From the NCBI RefSeq assembly GCF_001436295.1, contig NZ_AYYY01000020.1, forward strand, positions 1 to 32,404: a DNA stretch of 32,404 nucleotides, given 5' to 3'. Below, piece after piece: positions 15,481-23,995 of this stretch. Below the pieces are notes generated by a model. That model did no database searches. It had not been told where the DNA came from and saw only the letters and a list, made by a program, of their open reading frames with translations. The translations under genes and the position numbers were made by a program. Position 1 is the first letter of the stretch. Every line of letters begins with the position of its first letter. The DNA comes from Paucilactobacillus vaccinostercus DSM 20634 (GTDB lineage: Bacteria > Bacillota > Bacilli > Lactobacillales > Lactobacillaceae).

Positions 15481-16984
15481 TCGGGTTGACCTCCTTGATC
15501 AGGGCCTTGATGTCGACCTTGCCATTCATATTCAACGGTAGCTGATCACGGTACACAAACTGCTGTGGCATCATGTACGGCATCAGTTCCGTTTGTAAGG
15601 CCCGCTTAATGGTTTCGGTCAGCGTCGCATTGGTCTGCGCCAGATCCTGTTTGGTCTTCGTCACGACATAGGCAATCAGCGCTGCCACCTTATGCTCGTG
15701 ATTATACTTCGGCACAATCACACCCTGATGAACTTGGGGTTGCTTGTTGAGGTAATGGTTCATTTCTTCTAATTCGATTCGATAACCATGCATCTTAATT
15801 TGAAAATCCATGCGCCCACCAAAGAATAGAAGGCCGTCCGCAGTTTGAACCCCGACATCCCCAGTATGGTAGGCTGGGTACTGATCGCTGGGATCAAACG
15901 CCTGCGCAGTCTTATCCGGTGCGTTCAGGTACCCCTGCGAAACCGTGGGGCCACTGATCATGATCTCACCAGACTGATCAGCACCGGTGCTTGCTACCCA
16001 CACTCGGGTATCGGCTTTCGCATACCCAATCGGTAACCGGTCGTAACGGTTCAAAATATCATCAGTGATCTCGATGGCTGTCACGGCCACCGTCGTTTCG
16101 GTTGGACCGTACGTGTTGAAGATTCGAGCCTGCGGAAACCGTTGCTTCAACCGTCGTGCCGTGCTAGCCGTGAGTTCCTCCCCGCAAAAACAGAAATGAG
16201 TCAGTTGTGGATAGTGCGCCTGATCAAAGGTTTTGGCGAGCAAGCAAATATCCGCAAACGAAGGCGTTGAGACCCAAAAATTAATTTTTAAGTTGCCTAA
16301 CGCGCTGAACAGGCGCTTGAAGTCGCCGGTGGTTTCCCGGTCTAGCGCCTGAAGCTCGCCCCCGAGCAACAAGGTAGGATAAAGATCCATCACCGAAAGA
16401 TCAAAGGAATAGGCCGTTTGCGATAGCCCAACCACGTGTTGTGGTAGCCCGAAATCTTGCACCATCCAGTCAACGAAGCTGCGCAGGTTGTCGTGACTGA
16501 TTTGAACCCCCTTCGGCTTGCCGGTCGTCCCCGACGTAAAAATAATGTAGAAAATCTGATCCCCGTTAACCGGATGCGTCAACGAGTAGGGCACGACTTG
16601 TTGGCAAATTAGATTGAGGGCGGCTGGGGCAATCACCTGTACGCCCGGTAGTGCGATGGGTAGGGCGTTAATCGCAATCACCAATGGAGCATGCGAAATT
16701 TCTTCAATCATGGTTAACCGCTCGGCTGGTGAATGCCGATCCACCGGAATGTAGGCGTGTCCCGATTTGGCACAGGCCAGCATAGCTACGATCGTGTTAA
16801 ACGTCTGATCTCCGTACACAATGATCGGTGCATGATCAGCGAGTGCCAGCCGATCGATCTGCGCGGCCAGTGCGTCTGAACGTTGTTTGAGATCCCGGTA
16901 AGTATTCGTCGTCCCCAGATTGTCATAGACGATCCGAGCGGCATTTTGTTGCGCAATGGTATCAATTTCTTGGACTAAATTCAT
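15473..16984 (-). CDS. dltA: D-alanine:D-alanyl carrier protein ligase DltA
   Basis: This adenylating enzyme activates D-Ala with ATP and loads it on DltC. The 503-residue protein starts at ATG 16984 (MNLVQEID), with GGGGGAT upstream; a longer reading lacks a ribosome site. Motifs: P-loop TSGTTGKPKG (150-159), NTYGPTETTVA, YHTGDVG, and the C-terminal catalytic lysine region NGKVDIKAL. The length matches known DltA proteins. Confidence 0.97.
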   Translation of the reverse strand: MNLVQEIDTIAQQNAARIVYDNLGTTNTYRDLKQRSDALAAQIDRLALADHAPIIVYGDQTFNTIVAMLACAKSGHAYIPVDRHSPAERLTMIEEISHAPLVIAINALPIALPGVQVIAPAALNLICQQVVPYSLTHPVNGDQIFYIIFTSGTTGKPKGVQISHDNLRSFVDWMVQDFGLPQHVVGLSQTAYSFDLSVMDLYPTLLLGGELQALDRETTGDFKRLFSALGNLKINFWVSTPSFADICLLAKTFDQAHYPQLTHFCFCGEELTASTARRLKQRFPQARIFNTYGPTETTVAVTAIEITDDILNRYDRLPIGYAKADTRVWVASTGADQSGEIMISGPTVSQGYLNAPDKTAQAFDPSDQYPAYHTGDVGVQTADGLLFFGGRMDFQIKMHGYRIELEEMNHYLNKQPQVHQGVIVPKYNHEHKVAALIAYVVTKTKQDLAQTNATLTETIKRALQTELMPYMMPQQFVYRDQLPLNMNGKVDIKALIKEVNPNG

Positions 16985-17000
16985 GTTGATCCCCCATTTA

Positions 17001-17150
17001 CTAAAATTCGTTATAGATAAATCCACTATTATTCACGCCGCTATATCCGTAGAGGTAGATCAGCGCAATTAAAACTACAAAATAAAATCCCGTTTTTAGG
17101 ACAAATGGCACGATTGGATGGGTCGTCATAAGTGACCGCAATTTGTGCAT
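17001..17150 (-). CDS. dltX: DltX, small membrane protein of the dlt operon
   Basis: The 49-residue product starts at ATG 17150 (MHKLRSLM), with GAGG 8 bases upstream. It has one membrane helix (FYFVVLIALIYLYGY) and the conserved C-terminal end GFIYNEF, the signature of DltX and needed for D-alanylation in the known systems. It is the first gene of the operon, 16 bases before dltA. Confidence 0.93.
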   Translation of the reverse strand: MHKLRSLMTTHPIVPFVLKTGFYFVVLIALIYLYGYSGVNNSGFIYNEF

Positions 17151-17193
17151 CTTCCTCACCTCGTTATTCATTTCAATACCCACGACGGGACTC

Positions 17194-17257
17194 AAAAAGC
17201 ACCCCACCGCGGTGATAATTACAGCTATTCACTATAATTACCGCCCCGATGGGGTGC
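17194..17257 (-). terminator. Terminator between the two-component system and dltX
   Basis: Arms GCACCCC (17251-17257 side) and GGGGTGC (17199-17205 side), extended by GGTAATTATA/TGTAATTATCACC, followed by five T on the minus strand. The hairpin ends 44 bases before the dltX start. I could not find a good -35/-10 pair for dltX in the remaining space. Confidence 0.75.
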
Positions 17258-17281
17258 CATATAAGTTTGCTAAGAATTAAA

Positions 17282-18697
17282 TTAAAGATTTTCAGAATGG
17301 GGCTGCCGCTCAAACGTCACGATGAACCGACTTCCCTGCGGATAATTATCCAAAACCTTGATCTGACCATGGTTAAGCTCCGTCAATCGCGTCACGATCG
17401 CCAAGCCCAATCCGGTCCCTTCAATCTTTTGAGAACGCGATTTATCAGATCTAAAGAATCTATTAAAGATGAGTTGTTTTTCCTCATCTTTCACTCCGTT
17501 GCCCTGATCGGCCACCTCAAATGCGACCTGCTGCGCGGTTTGAGTAACCTTGACCGTAATGGTCGACTGACGTGGGGAATACTTATGGGCATTGCTCAGC
17601 AACGAGACCATAATCTGTTGAATACTATCTTGGTTGGCCGTTAACATGACCGGCTCTGTCGCGGCCAATACTAATGATTGCGATATGCCCGACTGATAGG
17701 CCGCACAAACATCGCGGGCCACTGCTCCGAGGTCAAACGTCTGGGTACCCAACTCAGCATTGTCCATTCGCGACAGCTGCAACAAGCTCTCCAACAAGTG
17801 CTGCATCCGCAGGGACTCCTCGTCGATGAACCGGAGCGATTCGGGAATTAATTCCGGATAGTCCGTTCCCCGCCGCCGAATGAGGTTAACGTGGCCGCGA
17901 ATCACCGCTAACGGCGTCCGGAGTTCATGGGACGCGTCCGACACAAATTGCCGATCTTTCAGTGCCGTGTCGTTGATAATTTTCAACAGGTGATTAAACT
18001 CCCGCGTCAGATCGTGGACTTCCTTTGGATTATCCGCGACCGGCAACTTTTCGTGGTGCGTCAGTTCACCGGAATTGACAAGTTGACTCGTCGCGTCCGT
18101 CAGCTCCTGAAGCGGTGTGTTGAGTTTTTGGGCCAGCTTGGAAATTGATCGCAATCCAATCAAAAAGATCACGATACAGACCGCCACAATGATACCAATA
18201 ATGGTCAAAAATAGCCGGACAACGCGATTTAAACTCAGCCATATTTCGTACTTCTGAATCCGATGCTCATGCTTTTTTTCGCTAAAATGGTCATGATCGA
18301 CGATGTGGTAGTACAGCCCCTGTCCATTACGATACTGAATATCTTTTACAATCGGCCAACTGCGGTAGTTATCGGCCAGAAAGTCCTTCGTATTTTTAGA
18401 ATAGAATCGATCCCTCACTTTTCCTTCGGACGAAACCGTGATTTGAACGAAGGTATTGTGCGTGTTGAACGCACTCGTTTCACGCCAGTAATCCCAGTCG
18501 ATCTTGTCGTTAATAATTGATTTTTTGAGGGATTGCATCAGTTCGGTCCCATTATTTTTCGTGCTGACCACCAAAAACGAGCCGACTACCGTAATAATCG
18601 ACACGCTCATCAGTAATGTGACTAGGACCAGCACAATGGCATACGCCCGCGTAATCTGGCTGGCGCTGGTTTTAACCCGACTTTTTTTATTCGCCAT
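17282..18697 (-). CDS. ArlS-like sensor histidine kinase
   Basis: The 471-residue membrane sensor has TM1 (about 20-44), an extracytoplasmic sensor region (45-155), TM2 (160-182), a HAMP linker (about 183-240), a HisKA domain with SHELRTP (H257), and a HATPase domain with N-box NAHKYS, G1 DQGNGV and G2 GTGLGLAIV. It phosphorylates the response regulator encoded just upstream, whose gene it overlaps by 11 bases. The operon ends just before dltX, so control of envelope charge is a reasonable inference. Confidence 0.92.
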   Translation of the reverse strand: MANKKSRVKTSASQITRAYAIVLVLVTLLMSVSIITVVGSFLVVSTKNNGTELMQSLKKSIINDKIDWDYWRETSAFNTHNTFVQITVSSEGKVRDRFYSKNTKDFLADNYRSWPIVKDIQYRNGQGLYYHIVDHDHFSEKKHEHRIQKYEIWLSLNRVVRLFLTIIGIIVAVCIVIFLIGLRSISKLAQKLNTPLQELTDATSQLVNSGELTHHEKLPVADNPKEVHDLTREFNHLLKIINDTALKDRQFVSDASHELRTPLAVIRGHVNLIRRRGTDYPELIPESLRFIDEESLRMQHLLESLLQLSRMDNAELGTQTFDLGAVARDVCAAYQSGISQSLVLAATEPVMLTANQDSIQQIMVSLLSNAHKYSPRQSTITVKVTQTAQQVAFEVADQGNGVKDEEKQLIFNRFFRSDKSRSQKIEGTGLGLAIVTRLTELNHGQIKVLDNYPQGSRFIVTFERQPHSENL

Positions 18698-19379
18698 GAT
18701 CGTCCCTCAGCGAATATCCAATTCCCCGCACGGTCCGGATCGCCGAACATTTGCTGGTGTCGATCTTTTTTCGAACGTACCGAATATAGACGTCCACAAT
18801 ATTCGGATCCCCTTCAAAATTGACACCCCAAATTAAATTCAGCAGCTCATCGCGCGTCAAAACTTGGTTAGCATGCTGCATTAAAACTAATAGTAAATTA
18901 TATTCGCGTTGCGTGAGGGCGATTAGATCCCCATCTCGTTTAACCGAACGTGCCTTGGTATCAAGCACCAAATGCCCAATGCGGTAAACCCGTTCCTTTT
19001 CCACTGGCTGGCTCGTCTGCCGTCGAATGGCGACCCGAATTCGGGCTAGCAGCTCTTCGATTTCAAACGGTTTTGTAATATAATCATCCGCCCCATTATC
19101 TAAGCCGGCCACCTTATCCCCAACGTAGTCCTTGGCCGTCATCATAATGACGGGGACATCGTCAGTTTGGCGAATTTTCTTTAACACCCGCAGGCCATCA
19201 ACTTTGGGCAACATCCAGTCTAACAAGACCAGATCAATATTCCCTTGGTTGGCATGGTACGTTTCAAGGGCCTCAACCCCATCTGTCGCCGTCAAAATGT
19301 CATAGTCTTCGAATTTCAATTCGACCTGCAAATACGATAGTAGTCCCGCTTCATCTTCAACCAATAAAATCGTCGCCAT
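18687..19379 (-). CDS. OmpR/PhoB-family response regulator (ArlR-like)
   Basis: The 230-residue regulator starts at ATG 19379 (MATILLVEDE), with GGGAGG 8 bases upstream. The receiver domain has the acidic pair ED (9-10), phosphoacceptor D54 in LLDWMLP, MTAKD and the KPF lysine. The winged-helix output domain follows (LTQREYNLL, then RTVRGIGYSL). It is closest in appearance to ArlR/CovR-type regulators. It is first in an operon with its kinase and probably autoregulated. Confidence 0.93.
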   Translation of the reverse strand: MATILLVEDEAGLLSYLQVELKFEDYDILTATDGVEALETYHANQGNIDLVLLDWMLPKVDGLRVLKKIRQTDDVPVIMMTAKDYVGDKVAGLDNGADDYITKPFEIEELLARIRVAIRRQTSQPVEKERVYRIGHLVLDTKARSVKRDGDLIALTQREYNLLLVLMQHANQVLTRDELLNLIWGVNFEGDPNIVDVYIRYVRKKIDTSKCSAIRTVRGIGYSLRDDHGE

Positions 19380-19419
19380 TTGTTGTGCCTCCCAGTGTTT
19401 TCCTGATAAACCGCCTTTC

Positions 19420-19448
19420 ATTATTCGTGAAACATCGGTTGATTGCAA
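19420..19448 (-). promoter_or_regulatory. Probable promoter of the two-component operon
   Basis: On the minus strand TTGCAA (19443-19448), 17 bases, AATAAT (19420-19425), 41 bases before the response-regulator start. Confidence 0.5.
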
Positions 19449-19490
19449 CCATTAACGGCGGGTGGCCCTATTTTTTTAGCTAACCTTAAC

Positions 19491-19527
19491 AAAAAAATAG
19501 CTTCAAGGACTAACCCGTCCCCGAAGC
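19491..19527 (-). terminator. Terminator of the small hypothetical gene
   Basis: GCTTCGGGGAC/GTCCTTGAAGC (19517-19527 with 19500-19510, two G-T pairs), followed on the minus strand by TA and a run of seven T. Confidence 0.8.
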
Positions 19528-19550
19528 ACAGTAACCTTAATCTTTAATCG

Positions 19551-19793
19551 TTAGTGCGGTTGAACCGCATTAACCTGCTCAGGCGTTTCATGACGAGCAA
19601 ACTTGAGCAACTCCGCGGCGTTTGGCGCGCCGTCCATAATCTTCATGGCTTCTAACTGCCCAATAACCTCGTTCACCGCATCGACCGTCTGCAACCCGGG
19701 AACCGAAATCTCCATCATCGTTAAATGGGCGTAAAGTACCCGCCAATTTTCGGCGGTCATCGTCACTGTAATTGGGGTATCTTTTTGGATCAT
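19551..19793 (-). CDS. Small soluble hypothetical protein
   Basis: This 80-residue product starts at ATG 19793, with AGGGAG 9 bases upstream, and has its own terminator. It looks mostly helical and carries no membrane segment or zinc motif. I do not recognise the family. It is transcribed alone, between the divergent GH3 gene and the two-component system. Confidence 0.65.
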   Translation of the reverse strand: MIQKDTPITVTMTAENWRVLYAHLTMMEISVPGLQTVDAVNEVIGQLEAMKIMDGAPNAAELLKFARHETPEQVNAVQPH

Positions 19794-19935
19794 TGTCGTT
19801 CACTCCCTTGTGGAACTTAAAAAAGTGCGGACAAACATTGACTAAGTTTCAAACTATTACCTCTGCTCATACCCGGATTATAACGAACATCTCTATGATA
19901 GTGACAACCAAACGATTTGAAATTGGTCGAATTAA

Positions 19936-19949
19936 TGTAAGCGTTTAAT
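19936..19949 (+). promoter_or_regulatory. Possible cre (CcpA) site upstream of the GH3 gene
   Basis: TGTAAGCGTTTAAT fits the 14-base cre consensus TGWAANCGNTNWCA at all but the last two positions. It lies 122 bases before the GH3 start. Confidence 0.35.
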
Positions 19950-20070
19950 AATTCTTTGCGTTTAATTTCCAACTGAACCCAGTCGGTCGATTCACTTCAA
20001 GCCCCCTATCTACCATCAAAATATGATAGGCTTTTCTTATAGCGCTATTAAACTAAGGGAGTTAGTAAAA

Positions 20071-21195
20071 TTGAAGAAAATTATTGGGGGATTACTCGCC
20101 TTTCTGGCTATTTTTCTAGTGTCAGGAAACATCAAAGCATCAAAAAAAGCACCACTATCTAATCATCAACTCAAAACTGCAATTACACATATGACCCTTC
20201 AGCAAAAAATTGGGCAAATGTATGTCTCACGGGTTCAAACCACCCCTAAAGATACGGTTGCAACGCTGACCAAATATCAACTTGGCGCAATTATCTTATT
20301 TGGCCCTGATTTTGAAAATCAAACAAAATCGCAGTTCAAACAACGTATCACGGGCTACCAAAAAGCGGTTCAGATACCGCTGCTTGTCAGTACAGATCAG
20401 GAAGGCGGTGACGTTTCACGCTTAAGTTCCAATCCTAAGCTAACACATCAGCGGTCCTTCCCGTCACCACAAACCACTTATCAAAAGGACGGCCTCCAAG
20501 CCACTATTAAAGAAGCAAAACAAACGGCCAAAATTCTCCACGGACTGGGCATTAACTGGAATTTCGCACCAGTTGCAGATGTCACCGATGATTCAAATAG
20601 TTTCATTTATGCGCGTACTTTAGGAACGACTTTTTCAAAAACTGCCTCCTATATTAAAAAAGTAGTCCCTGCAATTCAGCACCAGCAGGTTGCCACCTCA
20701 TTGAAGCATTTTCCTGGATACGGCAGTGCTGCCGACACGCATACTGGCTTCGCTAGTACGACTCGTTCCCTGGCTGATTTTGAAGCCAATGACTTCCTAA
20801 CATTCAAAGCAGGGATTCAAAGCGGGGCCGATTCAATCCTCGTTTCACACATCGTCATGACCGCTGTCGATCCTGATCTTCCCGCATCCCTTTCACCCAA
20901 GGTCCATCAATTGCTGCGTAAACAACTTAAGTTTAACGGCGTCATCGTCACCGACGATCTGGCGATGGGCGCGATTACCAAATACGCCCAGCAACATCAC
21001 GTTTCACCAGACCTTCTCGCTGTCGAAGCCGGCAACGATATGATTATGAGTGACCATTACAAAACTGGCATTCCTGCAATTGCACAAGCCGTCCAAAGTG
21101 GGCAAATCTCAGAGCACCAGATCAACCAATCGGTTTATCGAATTCTGACAATGAAAAACAAACTACACTTACTTGCCAAAAATCAATTGCCGTAA
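20071..21195 (+). CDS. Secreted GH3 beta-N-acetylhexosaminidase (NagZ-like)
   Basis: A glycoside hydrolase family 3 enzyme of 374 aa that should cut beta-linked N-acetylglucosamine, for example from cell-wall muropeptides. The start is TTG 20071, with AAGGGAG 9 bases upstream. This gives a signal sequence KKIIGGLLAFLAIFLVSG followed by NIKAS. NagZ signatures are DQEGGDVSRL, the KHFPGYGSAADTHTG segment with the general-acid His, and VTDDLAMGAI with the nucleophile Asp. The signal sequence implies action outside the membrane, unlike cytoplasmic NagZ of Gram-negatives. Two zinc-ribbon membrane proteins follow. Confidence 0.9.
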   Translation: MKKIIGGLLAFLAIFLVSGNIKASKKAPLSNHQLKTAITHMTLQQKIGQMYVSRVQTTPKDTVATLTKYQLGAIILFGPDFENQTKSQFKQRITGYQKAVQIPLLVSTDQEGGDVSRLSSNPKLTHQRSFPSPQTTYQKDGLQATIKEAKQTAKILHGLGINWNFAPVADVTDDSNSFIYARTLGTTFSKTASYIKKVVPAIQHQQVATSLKHFPGYGSAADTHTGFASTTRSLADFEANDFLTFKAGIQSGADSILVSHIVMTAVDPDLPASLSPKVHQLLRKQLKFNGVIVTDDLAMGAITKYAQQHHVSPDLLAVEAGNDMIMSDHYKTGIPAIAQAVQSGQISEHQINQSVYRILTMKNKLHLLAKNQLP

Positions 21196-21294
21196 CAAAT
21201 AACTAACAGATTAATCCGAAGCACTACAACTGATTACTTCGCTGTTATAAAATAATTAGTAACATGTCTATACATCCATTTTAGGAGGGAAAAT

Positions 21295-22260
21295 ATGATT
21301 AAAATTTGTCCAAACTGCCAAGCATCAGTCGCGCCTGATGCTAAATTTTGTACCAGTTGTGGTTACGACCTGCGTGACATTGCCCCAATCGATCCAACCG
21401 CTGCCACAACCAGTACAGCAGATTCGGTGGCCGCCGACCAACAGGGAGCGCAACCGACCAGCGAGATGCCCAACGAAACCGCACAGTCAGCAACCAATGA
21501 GACAGCCAATGATGCGTCACAACCAACAGCAACTAACGCCGCACCCCACCGAACAACAATTACCATTGATACTGCTAATTTACAGCAAGCTTCCCAAAAT
21601 TATTGGCAGTGGTTAGTAGGTTCTTGGAAAACGCCATTTAGCTTCCATACAACTAGTAAGTTTGCCGGATTGATTACTTTTGCAATTGAAGCCATCTTAT
21701 TTGGAATTGGAATTGGTCACTACGTTCAAGCTGCTTTCAACGCGGTTAACGGTGTCGCCAACAGTACGGCCGCCCTGTTTTCATCAACCAAATCATCCAA
21801 CTACTCCGTGAGCCTCGGATTCTATGTAGCAGTTATCTTGACCGTATTTATCTGTGCCATTGCGATGTCGGGGGTTACCTACCTGATTTCGCGAGCCACG
21901 GGTAGTGTTGGTCAAAACTTTGACTTCTTAGACTTTTTAAGCGTGATCGCCCATTACAGTAATCTGATTCTTATTTTAAATATCTGCTTTGACTTGGTTG
22001 CCTTCATCAGCGCTAGTGGTTCAGGATCATTTGTTTTGCTATTTATTATTTTAAGTTTAATTCCACTAGTATGGTCTATCGCCACCATCACAGCCGTCGT
22101 CGCCGACACCGCTAAGACTGGCTTAGACCGTATCTACGGCGCAATCTTTGCTAGCATTGCCAATAGTATTATTTATGCAATTGCATTTTCACTTGTGGGA
22201 TCACAAGTTATGAGCATCGTCAGAGACTTCTCTTCCTCATTCCTCGATCTTTTTAGCTAA
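21295..22260 (+). CDS. Zinc-ribbon multi-spanning membrane protein
   Basis: The 321-residue protein starts with a four-cysteine zinc ribbon (C5, C8, C19, C22: CPNC...CTSCG). A Thr/Ala/Gln-rich linker (about 30-85) and a membrane domain with four or five helices (about 120-315) follow. AGGAGGG precedes the ATG. The function is unknown. It sits 14 bases before the TcaA-like gene, which has the same ribbon-linker-membrane plan, so the two probably act together. Confidence 0.8.
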   Translation: MIKICPNCQASVAPDAKFCTSCGYDLRDIAPIDPTAATTSTADSVAADQQGAQPTSEMPNETAQSATNETANDASQPTATNAAPHRTTITIDTANLQQASQNYWQWLVGSWKTPFSFHTTSKFAGLITFAIEAILFGIGIGHYVQAAFNAVNGVANSTAALFSSTKSSNYSVSLGFYVAVILTVFICAIAMSGVTYLISRATGSVGQNFDFLDFLSVIAHYSNLILILNICFDLVAFISASGSGSFVLLFIILSLIPLVWSIATITAVVADTAKTGLDRIYGAIFASIANSIIYAIAFSLVGSQVMSIVRDFSSSFLDLFS

Positions 22261-22274
22261 AGGAGCTATGTAAA

Positions 22275-23672
22275 ATGTCAGAAAATAAGTTTTGCCCCAA
22301 ATGTGGTCATGCTGTCAGTCCCAACGACGAATTTTGCCCCAACTGTGGGAACCGACTTTCGGTCGCACCACAAGCAACGCCCCAACAAGCCCCAAGTCGG
22401 TTGAGTCAAGCCGCTAATACAGCTACTCAGCCGAGTGCAACCGCTCCCCACGCACCACAAAAACCACTCAATAAAAAATTGCTTTACACAATCGGTGCTA
22501 TCGTTATCGTCCTACTGGGTGGCTATCTTTTCGGCCGTAACTACTACCAACCCAACAAACAGGTTAACCGCATGATTACTGCTCTAACTGATAAAAATGC
22601 CAACGCTGCTAAGTATGTCACTTCAGATGACCCCACACTAAAAGAAAAAGTAGACTCAACCACAGTGGCCCCAATGCAAAAATATTTTAGTGCAAATAAG
22701 GACAAGGCGGCCGAATTAAAGTCAGCTCTCGAAGGTAGCGGATCATACGATTCAACCTACTCTCTTGTTCAAGACGGTCATGCTTGGCTAGTCTTTCCGC
22801 GGTATAAAATATCCGTCACGGCGAGCTACGTTAATTTAACAACAAATGAAAGCAATGTTAAGTTGTATCAGGACAACCAAAAAGTAGCAACATCATCAAG
22901 TGATACTCTATCTAAGCGGGTTGGTCCCCTCTTCCCAGGAACCTATACCTTTAAAGCTTCTGGTAACGTATCTGGCCGTCACTTAACTAACAAAACCACC
23001 ATTGATGTTGGCTCTGATTCCAGTGACGTTGACTTATCTCTAAAATCATTAAGTTTCACCGTTACCGGTAACCCCGGTGCTGTCGTTTACTTGAACGATA
23101 AAAAAATTGGTAAGATCAATAAGAGTGGTGAACTCAAAGTTAACAACTATTCTGAAAATGGCAACATGGAATTATACGCAACCATGAAAGTGGACGGAAA
23201 AACGGTTAAATCTGATACGATTGACGTCGAAGATCAGGTTAGTGATGACGGAAGCAGCACAATCACGCCTACATTCAGCGGTATGGTGACGGAAGATCAG
23301 GCACAAAGCCTCTTACAGTCCACCTATGATGAAACCGAAAGTGGTAGTGAAGGTTCCAGTTCGGCCGACGATTTTGTTGGTGAAGAAGACAACAGCAGCT
23401 ACAACGAACTGCTAGAATTTTTCGATAGTTTTAGCGAAGACGAAAGTTGGGATGTTGAAGTGTCAGATATCACCAGTGTTGTGCCAAGCAGCAATGGTGG
23501 TGCGACCGTCTCTTACAAAGTCAAGTATACCTTCTACAAAGACGACACCAAAAAGATCCAACAATTCACCTATAAAGGCGCCAAAATTGTTCAAAAAGAT
23601 GGTGACTTCCTAATCAGTACCGTTGGTAAAACGGGCAAATCGCCTGATTGGGAGAAAACCTACGACAATTAG
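22275..23672 (+). CDS. TcaA-like zinc-ribbon membrane-anchored envelope protein
   Basis: The 465-residue protein has a cytoplasmic zinc ribbon (C7, C10, C21, C24), a Gln/Pro/Ala linker, one membrane helix (69-87) and a large extracytoplasmic part. After it come a helical segment (about 95-140), two beta domains (YKISVTASYVNL near 178 and SLSFTVTGNPGAVVYLNDK near 264) and an acidic Ser/Glu linker (about 350-375). A final domain ends with DFLISTVGKTGKSPDW. This follows the domain order of TcaA/YvbJ proteins, linked in staphylococci to glycopeptide response and teichoic-acid ligation to the wall. AAGGAG precedes the ATG. Confidence 0.8.
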   Translation: MSENKFCPKCGHAVSPNDEFCPNCGNRLSVAPQATPQQAPSRLSQAANTATQPSATAPHAPQKPLNKKLLYTIGAIVIVLLGGYLFGRNYYQPNKQVNRMITALTDKNANAAKYVTSDDPTLKEKVDSTTVAPMQKYFSANKDKAAELKSALEGSGSYDSTYSLVQDGHAWLVFPRYKISVTASYVNLTTNESNVKLYQDNQKVATSSSDTLSKRVGPLFPGTYTFKASGNVSGRHLTNKTTIDVGSDSSDVDLSLKSLSFTVTGNPGAVVYLNDKKIGKINKSGELKVNNYSENGNMELYATMKVDGKTVKSDTIDVEDQVSDDGSSTITPTFSGMVTEDQAQSLLQSTYDETESGSEGSSSADDFVGEEDNSSYNELLEFFDSFSEDESWDVEVSDITSVVPSSNGGATVSYKVKYTFYKDDTKKIQQFTYKGAKIVQKDGDFLISTVGKTGKSPDWEKTYDN

Positions 23673-23708
23673 AACGTATAATTGTTCAATATCATTGACT
23701 TAACAATT

Positions 23709-23758
23709 AAAATGACGTGTTATCAAGGAAGTCAATCTTCCTGATAACACGTCATTTT
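23709..23758. terminator. Strong bidirectional terminator after the TcaA-like gene
   Basis: AAAATGACGTGTTATC-AGGAAG pairs with CTTCCT-GATAACACGTCATTTT (23709-23731 with 23737-23758, one bulged A), followed by TTGCTTTTTT on the plus strand. On the minus strand it ends the small membrane gene at 23752-23944, whose frameshifted reading stops inside the arm. Confidence 0.9.
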
Positions 23759-23944
23759 TGCTTTTTTCTATTATCATGGTCATTCAGCACTGATATAACC
23801 AACGCTAATCCACCATTGTCTAAGCCATCATTCTCATGCGAGTTAATTTTCTTCGCCTACCGCAATAAACTTGCCCACAAAAACAGCAAACAGAAACGAT
23901 AGTACCAGGTATGAGACAATAGCGATTGTTAATTGCATCAACAT
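23752..23944 (-). pseudogene. Small membrane-protein gene split by a one-base frameshift
   Basis: ATG 23944 has AGGGAG 7 bases upstream and opens a 33-residue reading (23843-23944) with one membrane helix (IAIVSYLVLSFLFAVFVG) and the end VGEEN. Just at its stop the sequence is GAAGAAAATTAA. Removing one A joins it to a second open frame, which continues with INSHENDGLDNG, then LALVISVLN and a basic tail RKKQK, stopping at 23752 inside the terminator arm. The joined product would be 63 aa. Either the gene is broken, it uses a slip at the A run, or the 33-residue peptide is the real product. The family is not recognised. Confidence 0.5.
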
Positions 23945-23968
23945 CTGCCATCTCCCTTTTGTCTATTT

Positions 23969-23995
23969 TTGATTCTAGAATCAATATTTATTATC
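23969..23995 (-). promoter_or_regulatory. Palindromic operator-like site at a putative promoter
   Basis: TTGATTCTAGAATCAA (23969-23984) is a perfect 16-bp palindrome just downstream of a possible minus-strand -10, GATAAT (23990-23995); TTACCA is 16 bases further upstream. It would cover the start point of the small membrane gene at 23944. Confidence 0.4.

Noticed and set aside
20005-20040. CCTATC/GATAGG hairpin before the GH3 gene as an attenuator
   Set aside because: Only six base pairs with a weak tail; not distinguishable from chance.
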